DNA of 64,000 nt from contig NZ_JAUSSM010000006.1 of NCBI RefSeq assembly GCF_030812315.1, forward strand, positions 186,001 through 250,000, given 5' to 3'. Position 1 is the stretch's first letter, and each line of letters starts with the position of its first letter. Source of the stretch: Arthrobacter oryzae. GTDB taxonomy: Bacteria > Actinomycetota > Actinomycetes > Actinomycetales > Micrococcaceae. A program made the translations under genes and the position numbers. The notes under the pieces were generated by a model that worked only from the letters and a program-made list of their open reading frames with translations, was not told the DNA's origin and did not search any database. Of the stretch, positions 11,656-20,531 are shown in pieces.

Positions 11656-14364
11656 ATGAGTGACGAAACACCCGAGGTTCCGGCCGCATCAGCCGGTCCC
11701 GCCGAGCCCGTCCTGGAGGGCGACGTGCTGGTCGACCGCGTGGAGCAGGTGGACCTGCAGACGGAAATGCAGCGCTCGTACCTGGACTACGCCATGGCCG
11801 TCATTGTCGGCCGCGCCCTGCCGGACGTTCGTGACGGCCTCAAACCCGTCCATCGCCGGGTTCTCTACGCGATGTTCGACGGCGGCTACCGCCCGGACCG
11901 CTCCTTCAACAAGTGTGCCCGCGTGGTGGGCGAAGTCATGGGCCAGTACCACCCGCACGGCGACACGGCCATCTACGACGCCCTGGTGCGCCTGATCCAG
12001 GACTGGACCATGCGCTACCCCCTCGCGCTCGGGCAGGGCAACTTCGGTTCGCCGGGCAACGACGGAGCAGCAGCCCCCCGTTACACCGAAACCAAGATGG
12101 CCCCGCTCGCCATGGAAATGGTCCGCGACATCGACGAGGAAACCGTCGACTTCCAGGACAACTACGACGGCAAGAACCAGGAACCCACCATCCTGCCGGC
12201 GCGTTTTCCCAACCTGCTGGTCAACGGCTCCTCGGGCATCGCCGTCGGCATGGCCACAAACATTCCGCCGCACAACCTCCGCGAGGTTGCCGACGGCGTG
12301 CAGTGGTACCTGGCCAACCCGACTGCCAGCCGTGAGGAACTGCTGGAGGAACTGCTGCTCCGCATTAAGGGTCCGGACTTCCCGACCGGCGCCACGATCC
12401 TTGGGCACAAAGGCATCGAGGACGCCTACCGCACCGGGCGCGGCTCGATCACCATGCGTGCCGTGGTCAACGTTGAAGAGCTCCAGGGACGCACCTGCCT
12501 GGTGGTCACCGAACTGCCCTACCAGGCCAACCCGGACAACCTCGCCATCAAGATCGCGGAACTCGTCAAGGACGGGAAGATCTCGGGCATCGCCGACCTC
12601 CGGGATGAGACCTCCGGCCGCACCGGCCAGCGCCTGGTGATCGTGCTCAAGCGCGACGCCGTGGCCAAGGTGGTGCTGAACAACCTCTACAAGCACACCC
12701 AGCTGCAGGACAACTTCGCGGCCAACATGCTGGCCATCGTTGACGGCGTCCCGAGGACCCTCAGCCTGGATGCGTTCATCCGGCACTGGGTCACCCACCA
12801 GATGGACGTCATCGCGCGCCGGACCCGCTACCGCCTGCGTAAAGCAGAAGAGGAAGCACACATCCTGCGTGCTCTCCTCAAAGCTCTGGACATGCTGGAT
12901 GAGGTCATCGCCCTCATCCGCGCGTCCAACACCACCGAGGCGGCCCGCGACGGCCTGATGCAGCTGCTGGACATCGATGAACTGCAGGCCCGCGCCATCC
13001 TGGACATGCAGCTTCGCCGGCTTGCCGCCTTGGAACGCCAGAAGATCCAGGACCGCCACTCCGAACTGGAAGCCCTGATCGCCGAGTACAACTCGATCTT
13101 GGCCTCGGAAGAGCGCCAGCGCCAGATCATCAGTACCGAACTTGCCGAGATCGTCGCCAAGCACGGGGATGACCGCCGCACGAAGATCCTGATGGGCTTC
13201 GACGGTGACATGTCGATGGAAGACCTCATTCCTGAAGAGGAAATGGTGGTCACCATCACCCGCGGAGGCTACGTCAAGCGGACTCGCAGTGACAACTACC
13301 GTTCGCAGCAGCGCGGCGGCAAGGGCATCAAGGGCGCCCAGCTGCGTGGCGACGACGTCGTGGAACACTTCTTCGTCACCACAACGCACCACTGGCTGCT
13401 GTTCTTCACCAATCTGGGACGCGTCTACCGCGCCAAGGCCTACGAGCTCGTGGAAGCGGGGCGTGACGCCAAGGGCCAGCACGTAGCCAACCTCCTGGCG
13501 TTCCAGCCGGACGAGCACATCGCCCAGGTGCTGGACCTCCGCGACTACCAGCACGCGCCCTATCTGGTGCTGGCCACCAAGCGGGGCCTGGTCAAGAAGA
13601 CCCGCCTGGAGGACTACGACACGAACCGCTCCGCGGGTGTCATCGCGATCAACCTGCGCGACGGCGACGAACTCGTGTCCGCCCAGCTTGTGTCCGAAAC
13701 CGATGACCTCATGCTGGTTTCCCGCATGGGACAGTCCATCCGCTTCACGGCCACGGACGATGCGCTGCGCCCCATGGGTCGCGCTACCTCCGGTGTGACG
13801 GGTATGAAGTTCCGTGAAGACGACGAACTGCTGGCGGCGGACGTCGTCAAGGACGGTTCCTTCGTCTTCATCGTCACCGAAGGCGGCTACGCCAAGCGCA
13901 CCGCAGTGGAGGAATACCGCCTCCAAGGCCGCGGCGGCCTCGGAATCAAGGTCGGCAAATACCAGGAAGAACGGGGCCACCTCGTAGGTGCCCTGATTGT
14001 CCAGGAAGAGGATGAAGTCCTGGTGGTCATGGAAGGCGGCAAGGTGGTCCGGTCCTCGGTGGCCGGCGTACCTGCCAAGGGCCGCGACACCATGGGCGTC
14101 ATCTTCGCCAAGCCGGACAAGAACGACCGCATCATCGAGGTGGCGCGCAACAGCGAACGCGGCCTGGAAGGTGACGAGGCCGAAGCCACTGACCCGGAAA
14201 ACCCGGACGAAAGCCCGGCTGCGGCCGGGGATGACGTAACGTTGGCTGAAGGTGTCGGATCCCATGACGGGTCCGCAGAGGCAGATTCAGCACCGGCCGC
14301 GGAGTCCGAAGAGTCATCGGACGACGCTGAGCTGGACGAAGAAAATACCGGAGGTAACGAGTGA
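11656..14364 (+). CDS. gyrA: DNA gyrase subunit A
   Basis: The 902-residue breakage-reunion subunit. The catalytic Tyr is Tyr143 in AAPRYTE. The quinolone-resistance region reads [14 protein letters not shown], with Thr104 and Asp108 at the positions of E. coli Ser83 and Asp87. The GyrA box QRGGKGIKG, needed for wrapping DNA, lies in the C-terminal beta-pinwheel. The last 60 or so residues form an acidic, Ser/Ala/Glu-rich tail not present in E. coli GyrA, resembling the acidic tails that modulate wrapping. The final codons overlap the next gene's GTG (GTGA), so the DUF3566 gene is translationally coupled. Confidence 0.97.
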   Translation: MSDETPEVPAASAGPAEPVLEGDVLVDRVEQVDLQTEMQRSYLDYAMAVIVGRALPDVRDGLKPVHRRVLYAMFDGGYRPDRSFNKCARVVGEVMGQYHPHGDTAIYDALVRLIQDWTMRYPLALGQGNFGSPGNDGAAAPRYTETKMAPLAMEMVRDIDEETVDFQDNYDGKNQEPTILPARFPNLLVNGSSGIAVGMATNIPPHNLREVADGVQWYLANPTASREELLEELLLRIKGPDFPTGATILGHKGIEDAYRTGRGSITMRAVVNVEELQGRTCLVVTELPYQANPDNLAIKIAELVKDGKISGIADLRDETSGRTGQRLVIVLKRDAVAKVVLNNLYKHTQLQDNFAANMLAIVDGVPRTLSLDAFIRHWVTHQMDVIARRTRYRLRKAEEEAHILRALLKALDMLDEVIALIRASNTTEAARDGLMQLLDIDELQARAILDMQLRRLAALERQKIQDRHSELEALIAEYNSILASEERQRQIISTELAEIVAKHGDDRRTKILMGFDGDMSMEDLIPEEEMVVTITRGGYVKRTRSDNYRSQQRGGKGIKGAQLRGDDVVEHFFVTTTHHWLLFFTNLGRVYRAKAYELVEAGRDAKGQHVANLLAFQPDEHIAQVLDLRDYQHAPYLVLATKRGLVKKTRLEDYDTNRSAGVIAINLRDGDELVSAQLVSETDDLMLVSRMGQSIRFTATDDALRPMGRATSGVTGMKFREDDELLAADVVKDGSFVFIVTEGGYAKRTAVEEYRLQGRGGLGIKVGKYQEERGHLVGALIVQEEDEVLVVMEGGKVVRSSVAGVPAKGRDTMGVIFAKPDKNDRIIEVARNSERGLEGDEAEATDPENPDESPAAAGDDVTLAEGVGSHDGSAEADSAPAAESEESSDDAELDEENTGGNE

Positions 14365-15008
14365 GTAATTCCGACTCATATCCCAAGCCGAACAGCAACA
14401 CTCCCGGCGGGATCAGGCAGCCGGCGTCCGCTCCGCGCGTGAACGCCCCCGTACGTCCCCAGCAGCGGCCCTCGACGCCCGGCGCTCCGGCGCAGCGTCC
14501 GGTGGTCCCCGGCCAGCGCCCTGCGCAGGGGCAGCGCCCCGCCCAGGCGCCCCAGGGGCAGCGTCCAACCGTTCCTGGCCAGCGTCCGGCCCAGGCCGGC
14601 GCCCAAGGCACTCCAGGGCTGGTGAAACCGGCTCCGAAGGCTAAGGTCCGTCGCGCCCGGCTGCTCGTCAGCAAGGTGGACCCCTGGTCCGTGCTGAAGA
14701 TGGCCTTCCTGCTGTCCGTTGCGCTCGGCATCGTCACGGTTGTTGCGGCGATCGTCCTCTGGACGGTCCTGGACCTGACCGGCATCTTTGACCAGGTGGA
14801 CAGCCTGCTCGGAACGCTGGCCGGTTCCGAAGGCGGTGGTTTCGAACTGAAGAAGGTCGCTTCCCTCGGCCAGGTGGCCTCCTTTGCGGTCATTATCGCC
14901 GTCGTGAACGTTGTGCTGCTGACGGCCCTGTCGATGCTTTCAGCCGTGCTGTACAACATCTCCGCCACCCTCGTAGGTGGCATCGGCGTGACCCTGACGG
15001 ACGACTAG
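14361..15008 (+). CDS. DUF3566 domain transmembrane protein
   Basis: This 215-residue protein begins with about 85 residues rich in Pro, Gln, Arg and Gly, containing repeated QRP units. The conserved DUF3566 domain follows, starting at [29 protein letters not shown]. Two membrane segments are visible (about 115-140, [19 protein letters not shown], and about 172-200, [19 protein letters not shown]). The family lies directly after gyrA across Actinobacteria (Rv0007 in M. tuberculosis). Its function is not established. The overlap with gyrA implies coupled translation. Hydrophobicity places it in the plasma membrane with the basic repeat tail probably cytoplasmic. Confidence 0.9.
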   Translation: MSNSDSYPKPNSNTPGGIRQPASAPRVNAPVRPQQRPSTPGAPAQRPVVPGQRPAQGQRPAQAPQGQRPTVPGQRPAQAGAQGTPGLVKPAPKAKVRRARLLVSKVDPWSVLKMAFLLSVALGIVTVVAAIVLWTVLDLTGIFDQVDSLLGTLAGSEGGGFELKKVASLGQVASFAVIIAVVNVVLLTALSMLSAVLYNISATLVGGIGVTLTDD

Positions 15009-15017
15009 TCCGTGGAT

Positions 15018-15042
15018 TTTCGCCGGAATTCCACCGGCGAAA
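15018..15042 (+). terminator. Hairpin after the gyrase operon
   Basis: A 9-bp perfect stem, TTTCGCCGG / CCGGCGAAA (15018-15026 and 15034-15042) with a 7-nt loop, lies 10 bases after the DUF3566 stop. It lacks a following T-run, so it may be a weak terminator or an mRNA-stabilising 3' end. Confidence 0.45.
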
Positions 15043-15051
15043 TGCCTCGAT

Positions 15052-15081
15052 TTGAGATCGGGCCGGGATGTGCTGTAAAGT
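15052..15081 (+). promoter_or_regulatory. Promoter of tRNA-Ile
   Basis: A TTGAGA hexamer (15052-15057) and TAAAGT (15076-15081), separated by 18 bp, lie 26 bp upstream of the tRNA-Ile 5' end. This is a good match to a housekeeping sigma-70-type promoter and gives the tRNA its own transcription start separate from the gyrase operon. Confidence 0.6.
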
Positions 15082-15106
15082 CATGTCTCGGCCCGATGAG
15101 GCATCG

Positions 15107-15180
15107 GGGCGTATAGCTCAGGCGGTTAGAGCGCTTCGCTGATAACGAAGAGGTCCCAGGTTCAAGTCCTGGTACGCCCA
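15107..15180 (+). tRNA. tRNA-Ile (anticodon GAT)
   Basis: The 74-nt sequence folds as a cloverleaf. The acceptor stem GGGCGTA pairs with TACGCCC with discriminator A at 15180. The D arm contains AGCTCAGGCGGTTAGAGC. The anticodon stem CTTCG/CGAAG encloses the loop CTGATAA, giving anticodon GAT. The T arm is CCAGG-TTCAAGT-CCTGG. The 3' CCA is not encoded, so it must be added after transcription. tRNA-Ile and tRNA-Ala after gyrA is a familiar actinobacterial arrangement. Confidence 0.97.
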
Positions 15181-15239
15181 CGGAACCTGCACAGGTTTTG
15201 GAAATGGTTCGGGTAACACCGAACCGGAACGGGGTGCAT

Positions 15240-15356
15240 GTGAAGAAGTTGCTGTTTGTTGCAGTTGCTATCGCAGGCGCCTTGCTCGTCAAGAAGGTGC
15301 AGGAATCCGAAGCCCGGAAAACGGTCTGGAGCGATTCGACTGACACGGTCGAATAG
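15240..15356 (+). CDS. DLW-39 family small protein
   Basis: A 38-residue product starts with GTG at 15240 behind GGAACGGGG and reads MKKLLFVAVAIAGALLVKK, a short hydrophobic helix flanked by lysines, then QESEARKTVWSDSTDTV. Its length, position between tRNA-Ile and tRNA-Ala, and the Trp near the C-terminus match the actinobacterial DLW-39 family, named for its length and a D-L-W motif; here the motif is degenerate (T-V-W). The function is unknown. The sequence suggests a single-pass membrane micropeptide with an acidic tail. Confidence 0.82.
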   Translation: MKKLLFVAVAIAGALLVKKVQESEARKTVWSDSTDTVE

Positions 15357-15427
15357 CCGGATCCCCGGTCTGGACGCTGGTAAGACGCGCTCCGGAACTA
15401 GGGTATGATTGACGGGTTGCTTCTTAT

Positions 15428-15503
15428 GGGGGCATGGCGCAATTGGTAGCGCACCTGCTTTGCAAGCAGGGGGTTCGGGGTTCGAGTCCCCGTGCCTCCA
15501 CCA
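15428..15503 (+). tRNA. tRNA-Ala (anticodon TGC)
   Basis: The acceptor stem GGGGGCA (15428-15434) pairs with TGCCTCC (one G-T pair), followed by discriminator A and an encoded CCA (15501-15503). The anticodon stem CCTGC/GCAGG encloses TTTGCAA, giving TGC. The T arm is CGGGG-TTCGAGT-CCCCG. A TATGAT hexamer at 15404-15409 is a likely -10 element 19 bp upstream of the 5' end. Unlike the tRNA-Ile nearby, the CCA end is encoded in DNA. Confidence 0.97.
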
Positions 15504-15508
15504 TAAGG

Positions 15509-15546
15509 AAGGCCCCGGAATGCGGAAACGCATTCCGGGGCCTTTT
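15509..15546 (+). terminator. Intrinsic terminator after tRNA-Ala
   Basis: A perfect 14-bp GC-rich stem (15511-15524 with 15529-15542) has a GAAA tetraloop and is followed by TTTT. Two further A-T pairs extend the stem. It closes the tRNA unit and may also stop the convergent cupin gene, whose end lies 10 bp away. Confidence 0.93.
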
Positions 15547-15555
15547 GCTTTGCCC

Positions 15556-15924
15556 TCAATCCTTGTGCTTGGCGTAGTCGTCCATGCCCTGCCAGTCGAT
15601 GACCACATAGGGCTCATCGCCCAGCACCCAGGCGTCGTGTCCGGGCGGAATGATTCCGAAGTCGCCGGGGCCGTATTCCATCTCTTCGCCGTCGTCCATG
15701 ACCACCTTCAAGCGACCCGAAATCGTGTACCCCATATGGCTCGCCATACAGCTTTCCGTTTTCGCGATTGGCTTGACGTGCTTGGACCACTGCCAGCCTG
15801 GCAGAAACGTGGCCCGTCCCACCGCTCCAGCGTTGATGTTGACGAGCTCCACCTGTCCCATTCCATCTTCGACGGGCCGGGTTTCTTCGGGTTCGTCCAG
15901 GCTCATGCGGACTATCGACGACAT
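15556..15924 (-). CDS. Cupin-domain protein
   Basis: This 122-residue single-domain protein has a beta-barrel cupin pattern. Motif 1 is degenerate around ASHMGYTISGRLKVVMDDG, and motif 2 is YGPGDFGIIPPGHDAWVLGD, with the G-D-x6-P-G-H signature. The usual HxH metal ligands of motif 1 are not clear (SHMGY retains only one His), so metal binding is uncertain. It is a free-standing gene convergent with tRNA-Ala. Small cupins of this type include sugar isomerases and ligand-sensing proteins; no specific substrate can be assigned. Confidence 0.8.
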   Translation of the reverse strand: MSSIVRMSLDEPEETRPVEDGMGQVELVNINAGAVGRATFLPGWQWSKHVKPIAKTESCMASHMGYTISGRLKVVMDDGEEMEYGPGDFGIIPPGHDAWVLGDEPYVVIDWQGMDDYAKHKD

Positions 15925-16033
15925 GATGGTCTCCTTCTTGGATGACAGTGAGACCGGGCCTTAAGACTGGCACTGCGGTATTCCACAGTCAACGGCACGC
16001 CGCCTGTTCTGGGCCAGCACTACTGTTGGAACA

Positions 16034-16948
16034 GTGAACTTCTTCCTCGCCGCTTTGGGCGTGCTCGGTGTGGCCTCCTCGGGGCCCCTCATTGCCGCCA
16101 CGCTGGGCGCCACCACTGTCAGTGCCCTGGCCATCGCCTTCTGGCGAAACGCCATCGGAGCCGCTGTCATGGCCTCACCGGTCCTGGTGACCAACCCCCG
16201 GCAATTCGGCAAGGTGACGCCCCGCGAGTTCCGCTGGGTGGTCCTTGCCGCCGTCGCACTGGCACTGCACTTCGCCTGCTTCATCACCTCCCTCCAGCTC
16301 ACTTCCGTGGCAGCGGCTACGGCGCTGGTCTGTCTCCAGTCAGGCTGGATCGCAGTTTTCCAGCTGTTCCGGGGAGTGCGCCACCGCTGGCAAGTCCTGG
16401 TGGGCTTGGGAATGGCGTTTGGGGGCGTAGTCGCCATCACAGGCTTCGATATGGGTACGTCACCGGAAGCCCTGCTGGGCGACCTGCTGGCGGTGGCGGG
16501 AGGCGCCCTGGCTGGCCTCTACACACTGGCAGGCGGCAAGGCGCGCGAAACCATGGGCACCGGCACCTATACAACGCTCTGCTACGGAATGTGCGCTGCC
16601 GTGGTGGCGCTTCTGGCACTGTTCTCCAACCAGCCGCTGGTGGGCTTCGACGCCGCGGGCTGGGTGGGGATCCTGGCCATCACCGTGTGTGCCCAACTGG
16701 TGGGGCACACAGCCTTCAACCACCTGCTGGCCACCATGAGCCCGCTGCTGGTCTCCATGATCATCCTGCTGGAGATTCCCGGCGCCGCGCTGCTGGCCGC
16801 CGTGTTCCTAGGCGAGACCCTCCCGGCAGGCACGTATGCCGGGCTGGGGCTGATTCTGGTTGGGCTTGCCGTCGTCGTAGCCGGACAGCGGCGCAGGAGG
16901 ACCGCCCGCCGCGGCACAAGCCGCCTGGCGGAGCTGGGAACGGACTAA
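16034..16948 (+). CDS. EamA/DMT-superfamily transporter
   Basis: The 304-residue protein is almost wholly hydrophobic, with about ten predicted membrane helices arranged as two EamA repeats (about 1-140 and 150-290). The first repeat starts NFFLAALGVLGVASSGPLIA. The C-terminus is a basic [12 protein letters not shown] tail. Members of this superfamily export amino acids, nucleosides or other metabolites. The gene starts with a GTG and has no obvious operon partner, so the substrate is unknown. It is convergent with the glycosyltransferase gene. Confidence 0.85.
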   Translation: MNFFLAALGVLGVASSGPLIAATLGATTVSALAIAFWRNAIGAAVMASPVLVTNPRQFGKVTPREFRWVVLAAVALALHFACFITSLQLTSVAAATALVCLQSGWIAVFQLFRGVRHRWQVLVGLGMAFGGVVAITGFDMGTSPEALLGDLLAVAGGALAGLYTLAGGKARETMGTGTYTTLCYGMCAAVVALLALFSNQPLVGFDAAGWVGILAITVCAQLVGHTAFNHLLATMSPLLVSMIILLEIPGAALLAAVFLGETLPAGTYAGLGLILVGLAVVVAGQRRRRTARRGTSRLAELGTD

Positions 16949-17000
16949 CGCCCGGCCCGTGGTGCGGACATCCGGCTTCGGCTGACGGCGCGGCTGGAGG

Positions 17001-17876
17001 CTACTGGCCGCCACGGCGCGCGGGCTGGGTGGAGTTCACCGTGTGGATGGCGCGCAGGAGCTTAGCCGGGAAATAGACGGAAAAGAACACCACCATGGGC
17101 GCCTTGAGGGCCATCTTCTTGACGTTGTGGGCCTTGTACGTCCGGTCGAACCTGGTCACGTAGTACCGGTAGTCGCGGGGAGAATCCTCGAGCCTGCGGG
17201 CGGACATTCCGGAGACCATCTGCGGCCAGTACTGCACCCTGAGGTCGTGGTCGGCCAGATGCAGCGAGAGGTCGATGTCCTCGTGCATCTCGTCCTTCTC
17301 ATCCCGGCAGGTCTCGTCGCGGATCGTTTCCCAGGCTGTGCGGCGGAGCGCCATGTTGGACCCGAAGAGGAAATGGTATTGGTGCTTGGCCAGTTTGAGC
17401 ATCAGTTGCCGCATTTTGTCATCGGCTTTGAGCCCGAAGCGGCGCATCGGCATGTCGTAGTACACCACGGGGCCGGTAGCAGCCTGGACGGTTGGGTCAA
17501 GGAAGGCTTTCTGGACCTGTTCCACCCAGTCCGGTTCCACCACGGAGTCCGCGTCGATCCGGCCCAGCACATCGCCTGTGGCGTGGTTGAGGCCGAAGTT
17601 ACGAGTCGGAATGAGGCCCTGGTCCCGGTCCTGGCTGAGCAGGATGATGGGGCTCTCGGGATATTCCAGCTGCATTTGGCGCACGATTTCCGCCGTGCGG
17701 TCCTTGGACATGTTGTCCACAACGATGATCTCCGCAGCAGGCACGGACTGGTAAACAGCCGCGATGAGGCACTGCCGGATGACGCTTTCTTCATTATATG
17801 CCGGTATGACGATGGATACGCCCGGCATTAGCGCAGCGTCGTGCGAGGCATCCTCGGCGGATCTATCGGGTGACAT
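17001..17876 (-). CDS. Family 2 glycosyltransferase
   Basis: The GT-A fold is clear. The N-terminal PGVSIVIPAYNEESVI begins the nucleotide-sugar-binding domain, IIVVDNMSKDRTAEI follows, and the DxD-type metal motif appears in LGRIDADSVVEPDWVEQ. The C-terminal part ends with a hydrophobic helix (KAPMVVFFSVYFPAKLL) that may anchor the enzyme to the membrane. The acceptor is unknown; such enzymes build cell-wall glycans or glycolipids. The ATG at 17876 is preferred to two in-frame GTG codons immediately upstream. It lies downstream of the repeat-protein gene on the same strand but beyond a hairpin terminator. Confidence 0.87.
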   Translation of the reverse strand: MSPDRSAEDASHDAALMPGVSIVIPAYNEESVIRQCLIAAVYQSVPAAEIIVVDNMSKDRTAEIVRQMQLEYPESPIILLSQDRDQGLIPTRNFGLNHATGDVLGRIDADSVVEPDWVEQVQKAFLDPTVQAATGPVVYYDMPMRRFGLKADDKMRQLMLKLAKHQYHFLFGSNMALRRTAWETIRDETCRDEKDEMHEDIDLSLHLADHDLRVQYWPQMVSGMSARRLEDSPRDYRYYVTRFDRTYKAHNVKKMALKAPMVVFFSVYFPAKLLRAIHTVNSTQPARRGGQ

Positions 17877-17942
17877 CACCACAAATTTAGCACCCTTGCG
17901 TGTCGCGGCCCGGGACGCCGGGTGAAGGTCGGGGAAACAACA

Positions 17943-17970
17943 GAGGGGCCCCGCACTGCGGGACCCCTCG
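17943..17970 (-). terminator. Hairpin terminator of the 11-mer-repeat gene
   Basis: On the minus strand GAGGGGTCCCGCAG folds onto TGCGGGGCCCCTC, a nearly perfect stem with a very small loop, followed by TGTTGTTT. It lies 29 bp after the stop of the gene at 17999-18955 and before the glycosyltransferase start. Confidence 0.7.
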
Positions 17971-17998
17971 GCTGTGGTGCCGTACGACGACGGCAGGA

Positions 17999-18955
17999 CT
18001 ACTTTTCGGTTGCCTTCGCAGCACCGTTGTTCATGCTGGAAGCGATGTTCTTCACCGCAGTCCTGGCGTCCGTGGCAACCCTGGCTGCCTCGTCCTTGGC
18101 GTCCTCAACTGCATCAGCTGCCTTCTCGGCGGCGTCGTCGGAAGAGTCAGCAGCAGCGTCCGCCACGTCGACAGCCTTCTCGCCTGCGGTAGGCGTAGCG
18201 CTGGCGTCGCTGTCGGAGGTCGCCGCGACGTCATTGACGGTTGTGGCGGGGACGGGCGCAGGCGTTACCGGAGCCGGCGTCTTCCAAGGATCCTCCACGG
18301 GCTTGGAGGCTTTCCAAGCGGCGACACCGGCGGCAACCGCGGCAGCGATCACGCCGAAGATCAGGAGTCCGCGGTGCTTGGGCTTCTGCGGCTTGGCCAC
18401 TTCCCCGGTGACTACGCGGGTGGCTTCGGCTGCAGCTGCCTTGAGCTGGTGACTCGCGGCCTGGGCCTGGTCCTGGATGGAATGCACGACCCCGGAATCA
18501 GCAAGCTTCTGGGCGACCGCGTCCACATGGGCCGGTGCGCTTTCGAGGGTGCGGTGCACTGCCTCCGACGCATAGCCGATCTGGTCCGACAGCCTGGGAA
18601 GGTATTCGACCACAACGCGGTCCCGGGCCTGGGAGATCACCGGAGTGGCCTTGTCCAGGGCCTCGTGGAGGCGCGGAGTGGCGTTATCCACAACTTCATG
18701 GATCTTGGGCGCGAGGTTGGCCAGCCCGTCCTGGATGCGCGGCGTCACGGTGGCAACGCCGTCGGCCAGGTTGTGGGCTGCCGATTTGAGCCCTTCCTGA
18801 ATCTTCGGGGAAGCGGTGTCGATGCCATGCTGCAGGCGGGGAACCGCCCAGTCCACGGCTGCTTCAACGCGGGGGGCTGCCCAATCCTTGGCGTTCTCTA
18901 CCGCGCTGCTGACTGACTGCTCCAGGTCACGGGCAATACGATCCGATTTCTTCAC
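17999..18955 (-). CDS. Membrane-anchored protein with tandem 11-residue amphipathic repeats
   Basis: I do not recognise a named function. Of 318 residues, positions 27-114 are eight consecutive 11-residue units with Pro at position 2 and a basic residue at 3 in most (APRVEAAVDWA, VPRLQHGIDTA, SPKIQEGLKSA, TPRIQDGLANL, TPRLHEALDKA and others). A less regular helical part follows, then a membrane helix (GLLIFGVIAAAVAAGVAAW, about 201-219) after a basic KPQKPKHR. The tail is Pro/Thr-rich and then Ala/Asp/Lys-rich helical. The repeats resemble apolipoprotein-type lipid-binding helices; helical origin-proximal proteins such as DUF5324 in Streptomyces may be relatives. A role at the membrane surface is an inference. 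Confidence 0.75.
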   Translation of the reverse strand: MKKSDRIARDLEQSVSSAVENAKDWAAPRVEAAVDWAVPRLQHGIDTASPKIQEGLKSAAHNLADGVATVTPRIQDGLANLAPKIHEVVDNATPRLHEALDKATPVISQARDRVVVEYLPRLSDQIGYASEAVHRTLESAPAHVDAVAQKLADSGVVHSIQDQAQAASHQLKAAAAEATRVVTGEVAKPQKPKHRGLLIFGVIAAAVAAGVAAWKASKPVEDPWKTPAPVTPAPVPATTVNDVAATSDSDASATPTAGEKAVDVADAAADSSDDAAEKAADAVEDAKDEAARVATDARTAVKNIASSMNNGAAKATEK

Positions 18956-19109
18956 AACTACCTCCCGATTAATGTGACGGTTCTGTTGTTAGCCTACGTG
19001 GATTGGTACGCACCGGCTATTCTTCACGTGCATTTCGGGCTGATTTCACCTAGCGCGGAACTGCCCGGCAGGCCTGCAGCGCGATAGCCCGACGTGGAAC
19101 AATGGGCCT

Positions 19110-19655
19110 ATGACTGCCATCGCAACTGCAAAAGCAACCATCCACACCAGCCTCGGCGACATCGTCGTCAACCTCTTCGGCAACCACGCGCCCAAGACGG
19201 TCAAGAACTTCGTCGGCCTGGCCACGGGCGAGCAGGCCTGGACCCACCCGGAAACCGGTGAGGACAAGACCGGAACCCCCCTCTACGACGGGACCATCTT
19301 CCACCGCATCATCAAGGACTTCATGATCCAGGCCGGCGATCCGCTGGGCCGCGGTGTGGGCGGACCGGGCTACAAGTTCGACGACGAGATCCACCCGGAA
19401 CTGACGTTCAACCAGCCGTACAAGCTGGCCATGGCCAACGCTGGCATCCAGATGGGCAAGGGTACGAACGGCTCGCAGTTCTTCATCACCACCATCCCCA
19501 CCGACTGGCTGCAGGGCAAGCACAGCATCTTCGGTGAAGTTGCTGATGAAGAGTCCAAGAAGGTCGTTGACGCTATCGAAGGTGTCCGCACCGGCATGGG
19601 TGACCGCCCGGTCGAGGACGTTGTCATCAACAGCATCGACGTCGAGCAGCTCTAA
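19110..19655 (+). CDS. ppiA: Peptidyl-prolyl cis-trans isomerase, cyclophilin type
   Basis: The 181-residue protein has no signal sequence and is a single cytoplasmic cyclophilin domain. The catalytic segment YDGTIFHRIIKDFMIQAGDP (with the essential Arg of FHR) and GTNGSQFFITT are intact, as is the loop with KHSIFGEV. It catalyses proline isomerisation during folding. The gene is found near the origin in many actinobacteria (ppiA of mycobacteria). It precedes the rhomboid gene by only 6 bp, so the two are probably cotranscribed. Confidence 0.95.
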   Translation: MTAIATAKATIHTSLGDIVVNLFGNHAPKTVKNFVGLATGEQAWTHPETGEDKTGTPLYDGTIFHRIIKDFMIQAGDPLGRGVGGPGYKFDDEIHPELTFNQPYKLAMANAGIQMGKGTNGSQFFITTIPTDWLQGKHSIFGEVADEESKKVVDAIEGVRTGMGDRPVEDVVINSIDVEQL

Positions 19656-19661
19656 CCCTCC

Positions 19662-20531
19662 ATGAGTTACGGAATTCCGGCGGCCGAGCCGTCCGCACAG
19701 ATTCCGGTGTGCCCCCGGCACCCGGATAGGCCTTCGTATGTCCGGTGCCAGCGCTGCGGGCGCCCGGCATGTCCGGAATGCCAGCGGGCGGCCGCCGTCG
19801 GATTCCAATGCATTGACTGCGTCAACGAAACAAAACGTACGACGCCGACGGCCAGGACCGTTTACGGCGGCACCGCCGTTGCCGGCAGGCCCCTGGTGAC
19901 GTTCGGTATCATCGCCGCCTGCGCGCTACTTTACGTGCTCCAGTGGCTGATCCCCGGGCGGGCGGTCGAGGAAAATCTCGCCTTCGCCTCCGTGTATGCC
20001 ACTCCCGAGTTCGGTTATTTCGAACCCTGGCGGATGCTGACCTCCGCCTTCCTGCATTCGCAGGGATTCATCCTCCACATCGCCCTCAACATGTACATGT
20101 TGTGGATGTTCGGCCAGGCGCTGGAACCGCTCCTCGGCAGGCTCCGCTTCCTGGCCCTGTACCTCATCTCAGCCATCGGCGGTTCGGTAGGATTCCTCTT
20201 CCTCACCCCGGTCCTCCCGCCTTCCGGAGTTGTGGGCGCCTCCGGCGCCATCTTCGGACTGTTCGGCGCCATGCTGGTGGTCCAACGACACCGCGGCGGC
20301 GATACCAAGCAGCTCTGGGTGCTGATCGCCATCAACGGCGCCATCGGCTTCATCGTTCCCCAGATCGCCTGGCAGGCCCACCTTGGCGGCCTGGTTACCG
20401 GTGCCGCCTGCGCCGCCGTGATTGCTTATGCCCCCCGCGGTCCGCGGCAGTGGCTTTGGCAGTCGGCCGGCCTGCTGCTTGTCCTCGGCCTGCTCATTGG
20501 CGCCACCTGGTTGAGAATGGCCGGAGTCTAA
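19662..20531 (+). CDS. Rhomboid-family intramembrane serine protease with N-terminal zinc finger
   Basis: The first 45 residues hold a Cys/His cluster (CPRHPDRPSYVRCQRCG, CPEC, CIDC) that looks like a B-box-type zinc finger. A six-helix rhomboid core follows. The catalytic Ser lies in GASGAIFG and the partner His in AWQAHLGGLVTG; the oxyanion-side HxxxN appears in HIALNMYMLW. The enzyme would cleave membrane-protein substrates within the lipid bilayer; none is known here. Zinc-finger-rhomboid fusions are common in actinobacteria. It follows the cyclophilin by 6 bp. Confidence 0.92.
   Translation: MSYGIPAAEPSAQIPVCPRHPDRPSYVRCQRCGRPACPECQRAAAVGFQCIDCVNETKRTTPTARTVYGGTAVAGRPLVTFGIIAACALLYVLQWLIPGRAVEENLAFASVYATPEFGYFEPWRMLTSAFLHSQGFILHIALNMYMLWMFGQALEPLLGRLRFLALYLISAIGGSVGFLFLTPVLPPSGVVGASGAIFGLFGAMLVVQRHRGGDTKQLWVLIAINGAIGFIVPQIAWQAHLGGLVTGAACAAVIAYAPRGPRQWLWQSAGLLLVLGLLIGATWLRMAGV

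Noticed and set aside
11965..11979. GyrA Thr104 at the E. coli Ser83 position as a sign of quinolone resistance
   Set aside because: Thr is the wild-type residue at this place in several bacteria, and Asp108 is intact. Nothing can be concluded from one sequence.
11689..14265. An 858-codon open frame on the minus strand, opposite gyrA
   Set aside because: High-GC coding DNA gives long antisense frames. The composition is not protein-like in any known family, and the plus strand is unmistakably gyrA.
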